A stretch of DNA of 64,000 nt from Acridotheres tristis (taxonomy: Eukaryota; Chordata; Aves; Passeriformes; Sturnidae), in NCBI GenBank assembly GCA_037013685.1, contig CM072899.1, positions 124,001 to 188,000 on the forward strand. The letters run 5' to 3'. Position 1 is the first letter of the stretch. Each line of letters begins with the position of its first letter. Below, one piece after another: positions 51,001 through 61,066 of this stretch. The position numbers were made by a program, and so were the translations under genes. The notes below the pieces were generated by a model. It ran no database searches and was not told the origin of the DNA. It worked only from the letters and a program-made list of their open reading frames with translations.

Positions 51001-54000
51001 GGATCACTGGCTGTCAGTTCAAACCACGGTGTCTGAAATAAATTCGAGAGCTGGTTTCACCTTTTGGCTGGGATCATTCCATTGGATTGGTATCTGATAT
51101 GCCTCATCTCTATCAGAAATGGGTGTCCTGCTCTAGCATACCAATGCAATTTATCGTCTAGTAACACTCCTTCAGCCTGTGCTCTTTCCATCTCATGGAA
51201 GCCAATAAGGTGAATTGGCTGGTACCTGACAAATGTCCTTTCCTTGGTTTCTTTCTTAGTATTTTTAAGCTGTATTGGTTTAATCAAGGAAACAAAGCAC
51301 AAATGTCTTCACACAGGTCTAAAAGTAATCTTAAGGCAGGTACATTGACTCATTTTTCTCAAGGAGTTTCCCATCTGGATTTATTGAAGGTCTCTGTCCA
51401 ACCTTTCCTCATTACTTTGCAGGGAGTGGTGGAGTTCATGCTCTTATCAGAAGGGGAAGAGAGGCTTCTGCCCTCCAATGCTGATAGTCCACATACCCAT
51501 TTCCTAGAATCAAAAGAATTTCCCTGTCATTACATTTTTTGTGTCATGTCTCTGTACAATCTAGACCTCACACAGTCTCATCCATCTTGCATTCTCCACT
51601 TGACTTCTTTCAATCATATTTTTATTTATAACAATGTCCTGACCTGACCAATGCTTTAAAGTTGCAGCTGACCCTTTAATGTTAACTGAGTGAGTTACCA
51701 GGGAAGCCGTGACTCTACTTCAGCTGTGGTGATGATGTTGTTTTCAAACTTTCTTCAACTAATGAGCCATTATAAGTAGTAATAAAGGTGTTTGTTGGGG
51801 CCACATGTCCCCCGGAAGAAACACTCACCCATGCTAATGACAGTTGGTCAGCAAAGAGGTCAAGGCTTGTAAGTGTGTGGGAGGGGGCATAGAACAGTAA
51901 TGGTGAGAGGTGTTGAAAATAGTTGCAGGAAATGTTAATTGTGCAGCTGATTCACATGAACTTTCTCCTCCCATTAAAAACAAAGCTCATTTTGAAAATA
52001 CTTATCAAATCTGTGCTTTAGGAATCAAGCTCCCTTATGTCTCAGTAACTGGTAATACCCAGATATATGAAACTGCAGTGGAATGAACAAAGAATTCAAT
52101 TTGTGCAAGGTTGTTTTAGTCTCAGTTAAAGCTGGAAATAAGATTTTGCATGACTGTGCTGCCACATTAGGGCCATTGCAAGCTTTGCTCTGTGGATTTA
52201 ATTCAGATTCTGCAGAGAAGATTTTTCTACTGACTTCCATGACCTTTGGACCAAGTCTGCTGCTGGTATGTTCTCATTCCCGAAGAGCCCCAGCCTGTCT
52301 GTCAGACAGTGCACTTCCTCAGGGAACTGTGCAACTGCAAGGCCTGGTTCTGCACACTCACAGTGTGAGTGACAGAGCAAAGCTAGTTACTTGTGGGTGT
52401 TTGCACAGCTATTAAATACTCTAAAGTTGTAATAAAAAGTGACAGTCAGGGGAAGGTTTACAATAAAAATAAGATGATGAAAGAGATGTGCAATTAACTA
52501 ACTCTTACCTTATAACTACAAAATATAAATGTACTTATGTTGTTCATATTGCTAAGAGATTGCTCTATATTCCCTATTCAAAGAAGTATAGCATTATATT
52601 ATATATATGGCTGTTTTCTGCTTAGTTCCTTAGCCAAACTCCAGAGTCAAAAAGCTTTTAAGGTGTAGATAAATCTGACAAATACTTAACTTCGAACTTG
52701 TGCTTGTGTGTGCTTCGTAGTCACAAAAGTATGACATCCCCAGTGGCAGTCAATGCTCTGGGAATGATATCTGTAGAAGGATTGTACTTGCCTGTTAGTA
52801 TGTTGGCAACACTGCAGATAATAGGAAGAAATTAATAAATAGAGATTAAATTTTCATGCAGATGCTGGGAGCAAATGTCCTTTTGGTCAAAACAAGAATC
52901 TGGACAATTTGAAATACTGTAGTGATTTAAAAAGAAAAAAAGAACTTTTGAAATATGTAATCCTTGATGTCACCTATGTTTACTCAGTTGATATTTTTTC
53001 TTTTCACTTTTAAGTGTTTTTCACTTATTTTGAAGATTTCGTAGGAAGTAGTGTTCCCCAAGATTTAAGAAGCATTCATTCACTGACAGAAATGGTATAT
53101 GAAATGGTATTCTTCAGAGAAATTGTTTTTTTCCTGATAAAATTCAAATGAAATATTTTAAAAAGCATTATATATAGAAAGTATGCTGAAGGAAATTGAA
53201 GTATATGGAATGTCCTCACCTATCTTCTCTAAAGATTTCTTCAGCATTTTTTTTATTAGAAACTCCTTGTCAATAGAAGATATCTGTCCATTGTCACATA
53301 CTGAACAGCATATTACCTCCAAAGTTAGAAATTGTTTGATAGACCATGTTAAGTGTTGATCAGCCTGTGAGAATCTAACTTCAGTGAAACTTGTGAGGTG
53401 AATTATTATTTTCCTTCAGGGTAGCTAAACTGACTTCTGCAAAGCTGACTTCTGTAACTGTGTCTTGATGGTATTGAGGATGAATGTTGATGGAAAATAT
53501 ACTCATTTGTTCATAAAAATAACATTCTAGCAAAACACTGTTGTGCTGTAACATCTTTGAATACAAGAAGTGATATGAGTAACCCAGTGTGCTCAGTAAC
53601 TGCATATCAATTGCAAAAATCAGCACATCTATTGTTTAGACCCACAAACAGGAAATCAGCTTCTCATCAAGTTCTCTGTGAAGTGGGTGACAAGACTAAT
53701 GTGAGTGTAGCCCAGATGCATAATTTTGTGTGTCATACAGGTGGAAGATTTTAAAAGGGAGTCTATCATTCTTCCACTTCAGCAATGAAACAGTTTTAAG
53801 TACAAGCATATGCTGACCACCAGCATGCAAGGAGATTGTACATAGAAAAATACTCTTTTATGTTGTTTTATTTAGCTTGAGTTGGTTGTATGTTCTTCAC
53901 GCTATTGCAGTGTATTTGCACAACCAATAAGGGGACACCAGAGTTGACTATTCAAGTTTATTGACTGATTCATATCAAATAAACACTTTTGGAAGTCTGA

Positions 54001-54293
54001 CCACAGAAAGTAAAAGCATTCTTTTGAGAGGAGAGAAATCCTCACTGGAAAGAAAGGATCTCTTCTTGCTTTATTATTAAATGTCTGAGGAGAAGGCATG
54101 ATTTCAAGAGGCATGACTGAAGTGTGGACACACTAGGGAGGGAGTTCTAGTGTGGGCTGTACACAGTCAGAGGGGTCACGATGTGTGCTTGAGATGTTCA
54201 GGGATGCAGTAACCATTTGCACTCTGTAGCCTCTTAGGTGAAAAGGGTTTTCCTGTGCCAGTTCCAAGTCATGAGTGACTATGAAGTCACTCA
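48034..54293. other. Intergenic region between the RBSN upstream side and TRH 3' end
   Basis: I see no recognised gene, RNA gene or transposon. A repeat-free stretch near 51660-51890 is rich in homeodomain-like and nuclear-receptor half-site motifs (CATGCTAATGACAG, AGAGGTCAAGG) and might be regulatory. Minus-strand open frames at 48082-48333 lack convincing splice sites. Confidence 0.45.
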
Positions 54294-54299
54294 TTTATT
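54294..54299 (-). terminator. Candidate TRH poly(A) signal
   Basis: TTTATT on the plus strand is AATAAA on the minus strand, about 540 bp after the TRH stop codon. Another hexamer lies at 53957-53962, so the choice is uncertain. Confidence 0.4.
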
Positions 54300-54838
54300 T
54301 TGTTCCATTTAAAACTGTTCCTGTCTCTCTGTAGTGCTTACTGTCTGGACAGATTGTAGTGTCCAAGGACTCAGGTGTCTGGAATGTTATAATTTAGAAC
54401 TGAAATCCTGCTCTATTTAATTTTCAAACAATTGGGCATATGTTCATTTTTCTCCCTCACTATTTACTGATTTCACTGATGCGAGAGGAAACCATATAAT
54501 TATTCTACGTCAGTAGCATCAGAACACAAATTTAAGAACCTATTTTAGTCATTTAGGAGGACATATTTGGATTATTCTGGGGTCTGGGCTCCTAAGAAAA
54601 TAAGCACTCTGCCTAGTCAGAGAATTGAAGATTCTCAGTACTTGTCTGTTCCATTCAGATAGGTCCTTTAGTTCCTTTGCTTTAAGTGTGTGACAAAGCC
54701 ATTAACTTGGATGGAAACATTAACACACTGAAAGATAGATGCAGAGGTCAGCAACAGGAAGCCAAAAAGGAGTGAACAGAATATTTTGGTTATCTGGCAG
54801 TTTACTTCACCAAATGCAAGTGCTACACAATGATTTTT

Positions 54839-56446
54839 TCATTCCTCTGTTTCACCTTCCCATGCTGATCTCTTTCCGGGATGCTGACGCTTTTCTTCTA
54901 CCCTGTCTCTGCTAGCATATTCTACTAAATCAAGCAAAAAGCTGCCTTTGTGACAGGTGAATGACTTCTGAAAGTTGCAGGGGCCTATGTCATCTGAGCT
55001 GTCAGAATTCCAGTGCCTTTTTCCAGGATCCTGGAGTTTCTCACCGTATAGGTCTACCTCATAATTCCAGCCTCTTTTGCTAGGACGCTGGTGCTTGTAC
55101 ATCAGGTATCTTCTGCCTGGATGTTCTCTTTTGGATAACTTGTTCATGTAGGTTAGCTGTGCCCTAGGGCTGTTAGCAAACTGATCCAACAGTGACTTTC
55201 TGCCAGAAGGCTGTTGCCTTTTCAGCTCCAGATAAACATCACGGTCATCTTCCATCTCTCTTTTTCCTGGATGCTGTCTCTTCTGAATGTCTCTGTAAGA
55301 TGTCTCTTCCTCAACATCTCTTTTTCCAGGATGTTGTCTCTTCTCCAGATTACTTAGGTGCTTTTTCCCAGAGTGTTGTCTTTTGGAAAGCCATTGTAGC
55401 AGAGGGGCATTTGATTCTGTCCAAGGAAAAGAATAAAATTAATAAGACCCCATAATCCTCCCTAAGGAAGTTGAAATAGGAATTTGTGAAGCAGGATCAT
55501 AATCTGTTGCTCTCTGAAAGTCAAGTCAGTATTTCCAGCTACCAGTCATAACACTGTTAGTATCTCTTACTCATTCTTAAGCTCTTTTTAATATTTTAGG
55601 TCTTGGATCAAAACAACCAATTCTTAGAATTGGTGTGAAGAGGGAGGATGACTTTTCCTGTGGGCACTTGACGCCAGCTTGTCTTTTACTCTGGAAGGGC
55701 CCTGTGCTTCTGTTTGCCTGCAGGCACCTCTGTGCTGTTTTTTGCAATCCCTGAGTCTGATCTTCCACTGCCGTGACTATTGGTAGCAGATCATCTACAA
55801 GGTGGGAGGTGCAGACATTGGAGCAGCCTCTAGCATTCCCAGCCATGGAAAAAGCCCACCTCTGTTGGGGGGGTAGGAACCAGTGGATTGAGGCAGTAGG
55901 TGAATGGCAGCACCCTCACCTCGAATTTACATTAGGTACAGGGTCCACCACTGCAGAATGTCCTTCATGGATCCTCTTAGAGCTTCCCTAGGGAAGTACC
56001 TGCCGGACAAGCAGGCTTTCTGTGACAGGCTTCTACGTTTTTATTATGCAGCATCTGCTTAGTGATAGTATAGCCTTTCCTGAGCAAAGAGACCTTAGAG
56101 AAGAAAGCATCTGTGAAGAACTGTTTGTCAGTGAATTGCAGCAGCCCTCTTATCCTCCCCCTCCCCTCAGTTTCAGTGCTTGGATCTAATGATCTCAGCC
56201 AAGTGCTATGTCATCACCAAATGGGTGTCCCCAGTGATATATATATATACCTTTATTAATCTCTTCTTCCTTTTCAGCTTTCTTGAGGACAGACTGAAGA
56301 ATGAGGCTTTCAGATCTCTGAAGGATGTCATCTAGGGGACTTTTTCCCATGTTCTCACTCTCCTCTGGAAGGAGATGTCCCACGTTGAAGCAAACACCAC
56401 ACAAGGTCAAACAGAGGAGTAGCAGTGGCAGCTGGATAGATGGCAT
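54839..56446 (-). CDS. TRH: TRH, prepro-thyrotropin-releasing hormone
   Basis: This is the secreted precursor of the tripeptide pGlu-His-Pro-NH2, which acts on pituitary and brain. Coding exons 56446-56251 and 55416-54839 join in phase to 257 codons plus TGA, near the length I recall for chicken. Residues 1-20 (MPSIQLPLLLLCLTLCGVCF) are a signal peptide. The second coding exon holds the progenitor units. QHPG flanked by dibasic sites is intact three times, at residues 93-96, 113-116 and 243-246. Five further units are degenerate: QHSG at 79-82, QQPSG at 133-137, EHPG at 163-166, HQRPS at 174-178 and QDPG at 194-197. Glycine supplies the amide and the KR or RR sites are prohormone convertase targets. 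The splice donor is directly followed by an AT microsatellite. A non-coding first exon lies upstream. Confidence 0.96.
56237..56248. repeat. AT dinucleotide microsatellite adjoining TRH splice donor
   Basis: Six AT units lie directly inside the intron from the donor of the first coding TRH exon (GT at 56250-56249), so the donor reads GTATATATAT. Confidence 0.9.
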
Positions 56447-57448
56447 CGTGGGACAGGGATTCCTGTAACTTCCATTGGACAGAGAACAACAGGGGGGGAG
56501 GATGGAGCAAGCAAACCTAGCAATAACAGCAGGAATTGAAGTCTCTTAGGGTCTTTCCTCATTTCTGTAACTAACCACTCGGGTTGTTTTTTATCCTCCA
56601 AAGCATCTAAATGCTTCATAATTAAAACCAGGTAGTTGTTCATTTTTCTGGCAGAATAAATATGATATGAACCTCCTGAGGCACAGGTGATTCTCCAAAA
56701 CAGTGATTTTATTCTGCCTTCTGCTAAGAGGCAAACATAATTTCCCCCTTGAACTCTGTACACACAGGGTACAGACATCTATACCTGCTATCTCCACCAG
56801 GCAATTTCCTTTGCTAAGCGTTCATTTTAAAATGATACTGAGATTAGCAGCACTTCCATTCCACCTTCAGTTAAAGCCAAACCTAAATAATCCACTAGGT
56901 TTTTGCTGTCTTTTTGTATGCATTTCACGTAGCCATATGCCTGGGTGTTTGTCAGTCTAAGGGGACAGCTATGCTCTGTGGGGCAAGAAGATTTCTTGCA
57001 TGGAAAGAAATGAGGGAAGTACCTTATATTTTTTTCAGAGACATAATAATAATTATCCTCTATGTAAGTATCCTCTATTACCTCTTGCCCAGATACCAAG
57101 TGTTTTCTATTTCTTCTAGCTAGCACTGAATTCCTAACATGTTTAGGGATTTATTTTACAGTAAGCAGAGTTCTTTCAGTAGAATGGAATACATCTTTAA
57201 TACTACTACAGCAGTCATTTACCTTAATTATATCTTCAGAATGTAAAAGAAACGCACAGTTTGATGAAGTCCTACAGATTTTCCAAATAGAAAATGAGTT
57301 CGTTACCTTTCTTATTGGCAGGTTTTTATCAGTTCTGATTAAATCCTTGAGTAACAGCCCTAGGAATATCACATAGGCAATTTGACTCAGAGCAATCTTT
57401 AGACAGAAAGATAGAATCTGCTAAAAAGGAAATTATTTGATACATTAC

Positions 57449-57612
57449 CTGATTTGTAGCTTCAGATTTTTCCTTGCTGCATCTGCCAAGTCCTTTAAAG
57501 CTGTTTGTGCACTTGAGCTTCAGAGTTGCCCTTTTGCTGCTGCAGGCACACGGAGTGTCCAACAGAAGCTTTGCCGTGTGCTCTCTGCATGACTCACGTC
57601 TCTGTACTTATA
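57449..57612 (-). promoter_or_regulatory. TRH promoter TATA box and probable non-coding exon 1
   Basis: On the minus strand a TATA box (TATAAG, 57612-57607) is followed within about 20 bp by an AP-1-like TGAGTCA (57596-57590). About 130 bp of G+C-richer sequence then ends in a good splice donor, AATCAG|GTAATG, with the exon ending at 57449. This fits the known TRH gene plan of a short non-coding first exon. The likely acceptor is at 56518-56517 (TTGCTAG|GTTTG), about 70 bp upstream of the ATG, so intron 1 would be about 0.9 kb. The transcription start, near 57580, is inferred from TATA spacing. Confidence 0.6.
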
Positions 57613-59045
57613 CTGTACTGCGTCTGGACCCTTTATGCAAACAGCTCTGAGGTAATTTAGGGGATATGATGTGGGTTTTGTTGTTCTCTTTTTTTTTTTT
57701 ACTGCTCTCAGCTGCATTTTGAATGCATTTTAACATTCACACAGTTATCTGCTGGCCTCCATATATCCATGCTTGACTCCCAGAAATTGTTATTTTCCCA
57801 TTTTCTAAAGAAATGTTGAATTTTATGTAACTCAGCATAAAGAAAAGAAGGTTTTCTTTGCTTAACAAAACCAAGCTTGCTTGTCCTCTATTAAGCAAGT
57901 GTTTTGGAGTAAAAGCAGAGAGGTAGGTAATTAATTAGGCTAGGGAAGAAAGACAATGGCAGAAATGTGATGAATTTAAATAAGTGTATACCATGGGTTC
58001 TTATTCTGAATGACACTATACAGTTTCTGGCTCACAGTTCCATATTTTTTTTTGCATGGGCTTTCACAAAGAGTATTTTAGACTATGGGGTGCATAGCAT
58101 TAAATATTTAAACATGTTTATGTTGCTGCTATGTGCTTTAAAAAGCATTATACTATTGTAACTGGAAATAAGACTCGCTGTCTTTAACCCATCTATCTAC
58201 TTAAGATATTGCTCCACACAGTACTGCTCATACAGGAGGCACAATTGCTTGGCATTTCCTAGGTGTAGTAACTCCTTAAGGTCTCTCAGGTTTGCCACCT
58301 GAGTTTAAACAATTACTGTATCGCCCTATAAATGAACGTGAGCATTGATGAAATGGGAAACTGCCTAGTTTCATTCTCATTAAAATCTGCTTCTTGACAC
58401 TTTTGAGCTTACCTTTAGAGAACATGGGTGAAGTCATGTGTTACAATTGCACCCCCATGCAAAACTCAGCAGGTGCAAAATTATATTCACAGTGCAATGC
58501 CCAGGACTTCCAGTCTGGCCAGCTTTGCCTCTTTGCTCAGACTTATTTTATCTTATTTTGGACTCATTTAGTAAGTGAGTTTTAATGCTTTATTTAAAGG
58601 AAGAAAGTTAAAATTAGGCACCTCAAAGAGTCGGGGTTTTTTCATGAGAAATGTCCTTTCTCTATTTCACAGCTAGAAAACTGTCTGTTTTTAATATGAT
58701 ATCCTTCTTTTTAGAGTTCTCCTTTTTTCCAGCTACATCTTTTTCAGTTTCATTTTCCCCGCAGGTGATTTTTCTATTTAAAAGCTTTCTGGAGGTTTAT
58801 TTTATAATTGTAAATGTTCTTTCCTCCCCATCACTGCACAATTACTCACGGCACTGAGGTGAATTCATGGGTAGGAGGGAGAGTTTGTTTTCTCAAACTC
58901 CAAAGTGTTCCAAGCTGTATTTTCTTGTCTTGTCACAAATACATTGACACCCCAGACTTGCACAGAGCTTGTGTCAGCACAAGGTTTGGCTCCCAGCTGT
59001 ATTTTATCACAGGTGCATCAAATCACTCGATCTTTTGTATCAGCT
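57613..59045. other. TRH upstream flank
   Basis: AT-rich sequence with no gene or transposon recognised. An octamer-like TTTGCATAAAG (minus strand, near 57632-57642) lies just upstream of the TRH TATA box. Distal TRH control elements may be here, but I cannot point to them. Confidence 0.45.
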
Positions 59046-59136
59046 TGTGATAGGTTGACTTGGGAGGAAGAAACTCAGAAGTTCTTCCTGGGAGAGAGTT
59101 TCCTTTGTGGGGGGGGTTTTGGGATACTTGTAACAG

Positions 59137-59180
59137 CCAATCAGAGAAAGTCTGTTCGCTCCGTGCACACACATTATAAA
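59137..59180 (+). promoter_or_regulatory. CCAAT and TATAAA boxes of the LTR promoter
   Basis: CCAAT at 59137-59141 and TATAAA at 59175-59180, 33 bp apart, is typical promoter spacing. Transcription would start near 59205 and enter the hairpin region at once. Confidence 0.6.
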
Positions 59181-59242
59181 AAAGGGTAATCCCGGAAGAC
59201 GAGTCTCTTTGTCTTTCCGGCGGCTGGGCAGGTAACAACGAC

Positions 59243-59284
59243 CCGAGTCTCCCTCTTCCCCATGCGGGGGAGGGGGAGACTCGG
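59243..59284 (+). other. 19-bp hairpin in the LTR leader
   Basis: Arms 59243-59261 and 59266-59284 pair over all 19 positions around the loop ATGC. Seventeen pairs are Watson-Crick and two are G-U (57270 is not involved; the wobbles are 59254 with 59273 and 59257 with 59270). The outer 11 bp, CCGAGTCTCCC with GGGAGACTCGG, are perfect. Confidence 0.9.
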
Positions 59285-60308
59285 AGGCCGCTTGGGCCCC
59301 GTTTGCCAACGAGGGGGGACCCGATGGCTGAGGGGAGGAAAAGTTGTGCGATAAAACTTTCACGGATTCCTTTTCTACTGGCCTGTGGCTCTGGCGTGGG
59401 GGGATGCTGGCTTTTTATGCTGCCGGTCCCGGGCCGGGACCAGGCCTGCCCAGGTGGCCATGAGCCACGCGGGCCGCAGCCCAGCCCCGCAGGGGCTGAG
59501 TGGCGCTACTGCCGCCCCCCCCCCCAGCACGGCCGAGCCTGGCTCAACTTTTGTAGTTGAGTTAAACTTTAACTCTTTAGTGTTCAGATAAGATTTGCAA
59601 AGCCTCCAGCCTTCCCTTTAAATATGAAAGGGAATAAGGAAAGTTCTGAAGTCAGTGATGCAAGAGCTGAGTATTTTTAAGATGGAAGGAGAGTGAGAAG
59701 ATGCTGAAATGGCTGAAAATCTTTTTTGGGAAATTGTAGGAATGAACTAATGTACTGAATATTCCTTTAAACCATGGAAAGAGACATGGGGGGATGGAAA
59801 TGTTCCTTCTTAGGAGACGATTTGATTAAAGAACACCTGTGTTGGGAATTTGAATTTCTGCCCTGAGAAACGAAGGGGATTGCAGTTTTTTTTCTGAAGA
59901 TGAAGCCTGAGCAGAGGAAAGGGAAACAAATAAAAATCGTTGCTGTTGGACATTTTCAATTCTTAAAAGTAATATCCCATGAAATCGACATGACCCATAT
60001 CTACAACTTTGGGACAGCTGTAGAACTGGGAGGAGCGTCACGGTTGCAAATTTCCCGGGCGGATGCAATCGTGAAAGGTAAAACTACAAGAGGACCTTTT
60101 TTTCTTCTTGTGGAACACATCTCCTACAACTTCGACAAGAGGAAACTTCTTTTCTCCAAAAGTACACAGAAAAGGACTAAATTAGGCACTGACTGAAGTA
60201 TTTGTTGTATATTTGTTTTGTTGTTGTGAAGACTGGGAGAGGGAGGGACGGAGTGATGTGAAAAATCTTACTCTGAATTTTTTTTTTCCCGTTTTTGTTT
60301 GTGTAGTT

Positions 60309-60314
60309 AATAAA
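60309..60314 (+). terminator. AATAAA poly(A) signal of the LTR
   Basis: The hexamer lies 113 bp before the LTR's 3' end, the usual place for a retroviral poly(A) signal at the R/U5 border. Confidence 0.55.
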
Positions 60315-60433
60315 TTTTCTTCTATACCCTTTCAAAGTTTTAAGCCTGCCTTGCTCTTTAACTCCTGGTTCTGTCTCACAACAAAAAGAAATAAGTTTAT
60401 TTAAATTGGCAACTCAAACCCTAGACATTAATT

Positions 60434-60451
60434 TGGTGCGTTGGCCGGGAA
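60434..60451 (+). other. Primer-binding site complementary to tRNA-Gly(UCC)
   Basis: TGGTGCGTTGGCCGGGAA is the exact reverse complement of the 3' 18 nt (including CCA) of vertebrate tRNA-Gly(UCC) as I remember it. It lies 6 nt after the LTR's terminal CA. The tRNA-Gly(GCC) end would differ by one base. Confidence 0.8.
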
Positions 60452-60902
60452 AGTAAAATTAAACCATACCTGTCTTTTCAAACAAAGACACAGCTCCATT
60501 GAGGAAGTCCCTGAATTTTCTTTTAAACATTCTCAGGGGCACCCCAGCTTCTCAGTGGACTTCTAAATGAAGAAACTGGGAGGCAGACAACTCCTCCAAA
60601 ACCAGAGTCAGACCCATACATATGATCTGTGAGGACTGAGGGCTGTGTTGCTCTCCTCTCCAGCTTGCATATTGCTTGTGTTGCTGGCTGCAGTCACTAA
60701 CCATGCATCACCAGGAGCCTGGTGCCTCCACTTGTGCTGAGCACTTGTCCAGCTCAGTGTTGGTTTCATAGCAATGGGGCCTTAGCATTGGGGCTGTCAC
60801 TGGGCACACTGTTGGTCCCTAAGAAGATCTCAAAGGTGAATAATGAGAAAATCTGCTGCTAACCCTAGTCTCATCTTTGTTTTAAAGAATATAGACACTC
60901 AC

Positions 60903-61066
60903 GTTTTGTGCAGTTAGTCAGACATGACATCGTGAAGTCAGGCAGAAAGTTCTCCTTGGCAGATTTTTGAATTTTTACATCTTTGACTGCCTTGCTCTTG
61001 TCACTGTCAGAGATAAGTAACTGAAGTGCATCGCTTATTTTTAATATGGTCATCCCTCCAGGAATC
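60903..61066 (-). CDS. Candidate internal coding exon of an unrecognised gene
   Basis: I do not recognise the protein. On the minus strand a clean acceptor (CTATATTTCAG) precedes 164 nt, closed by a good donor (AAAAC|GTGAGTG). Only one frame is open through the whole exon. It gives 54 full codons with phase 1 at both ends, containing ISDALQLLISDSDKSKAVKD and ENFLPDFTMSCLTNCTK. Length, splice sites and protein-like composition suggest a real exon. No partner exon was found between it and TRH or up to the window end. A gene upstream of TRH on the same strand, or a decayed gene, would fit. Confidence 0.35.

Larger units (their letters stand above)
59046..60427 (+). mobile_element. Long 5'-type LTR of an endogenous retrovirus, about 1.38 kb
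   Basis: The element starts TGTGATAGGTTGACTTGG and ends CTAGACA, with a primer-binding site 6 nt further on, which fixes its orientation. A CCAAT box (59137-59141) and TATAAA (59175-59180) lie near its left end, and AATAAA is at 60309-60314. If both the TATA box and AATAAA are used, R would be over 1 kb, which is unusual. The interior includes a 42-nt perfect hairpin and a G+C-rich stretch with an 11-C run (59515-59525). A 98-codon open frame at 59900-60196 has no recognised homology. No gag, pol or env remains on the right. Confidence 0.75.

Noticed and set aside
59900..60196. 98-codon frame as a retroviral accessory gene
   Set aside because: It lies within the LTR, has no recognised similarity and could be chance, so I list it only as an observation.
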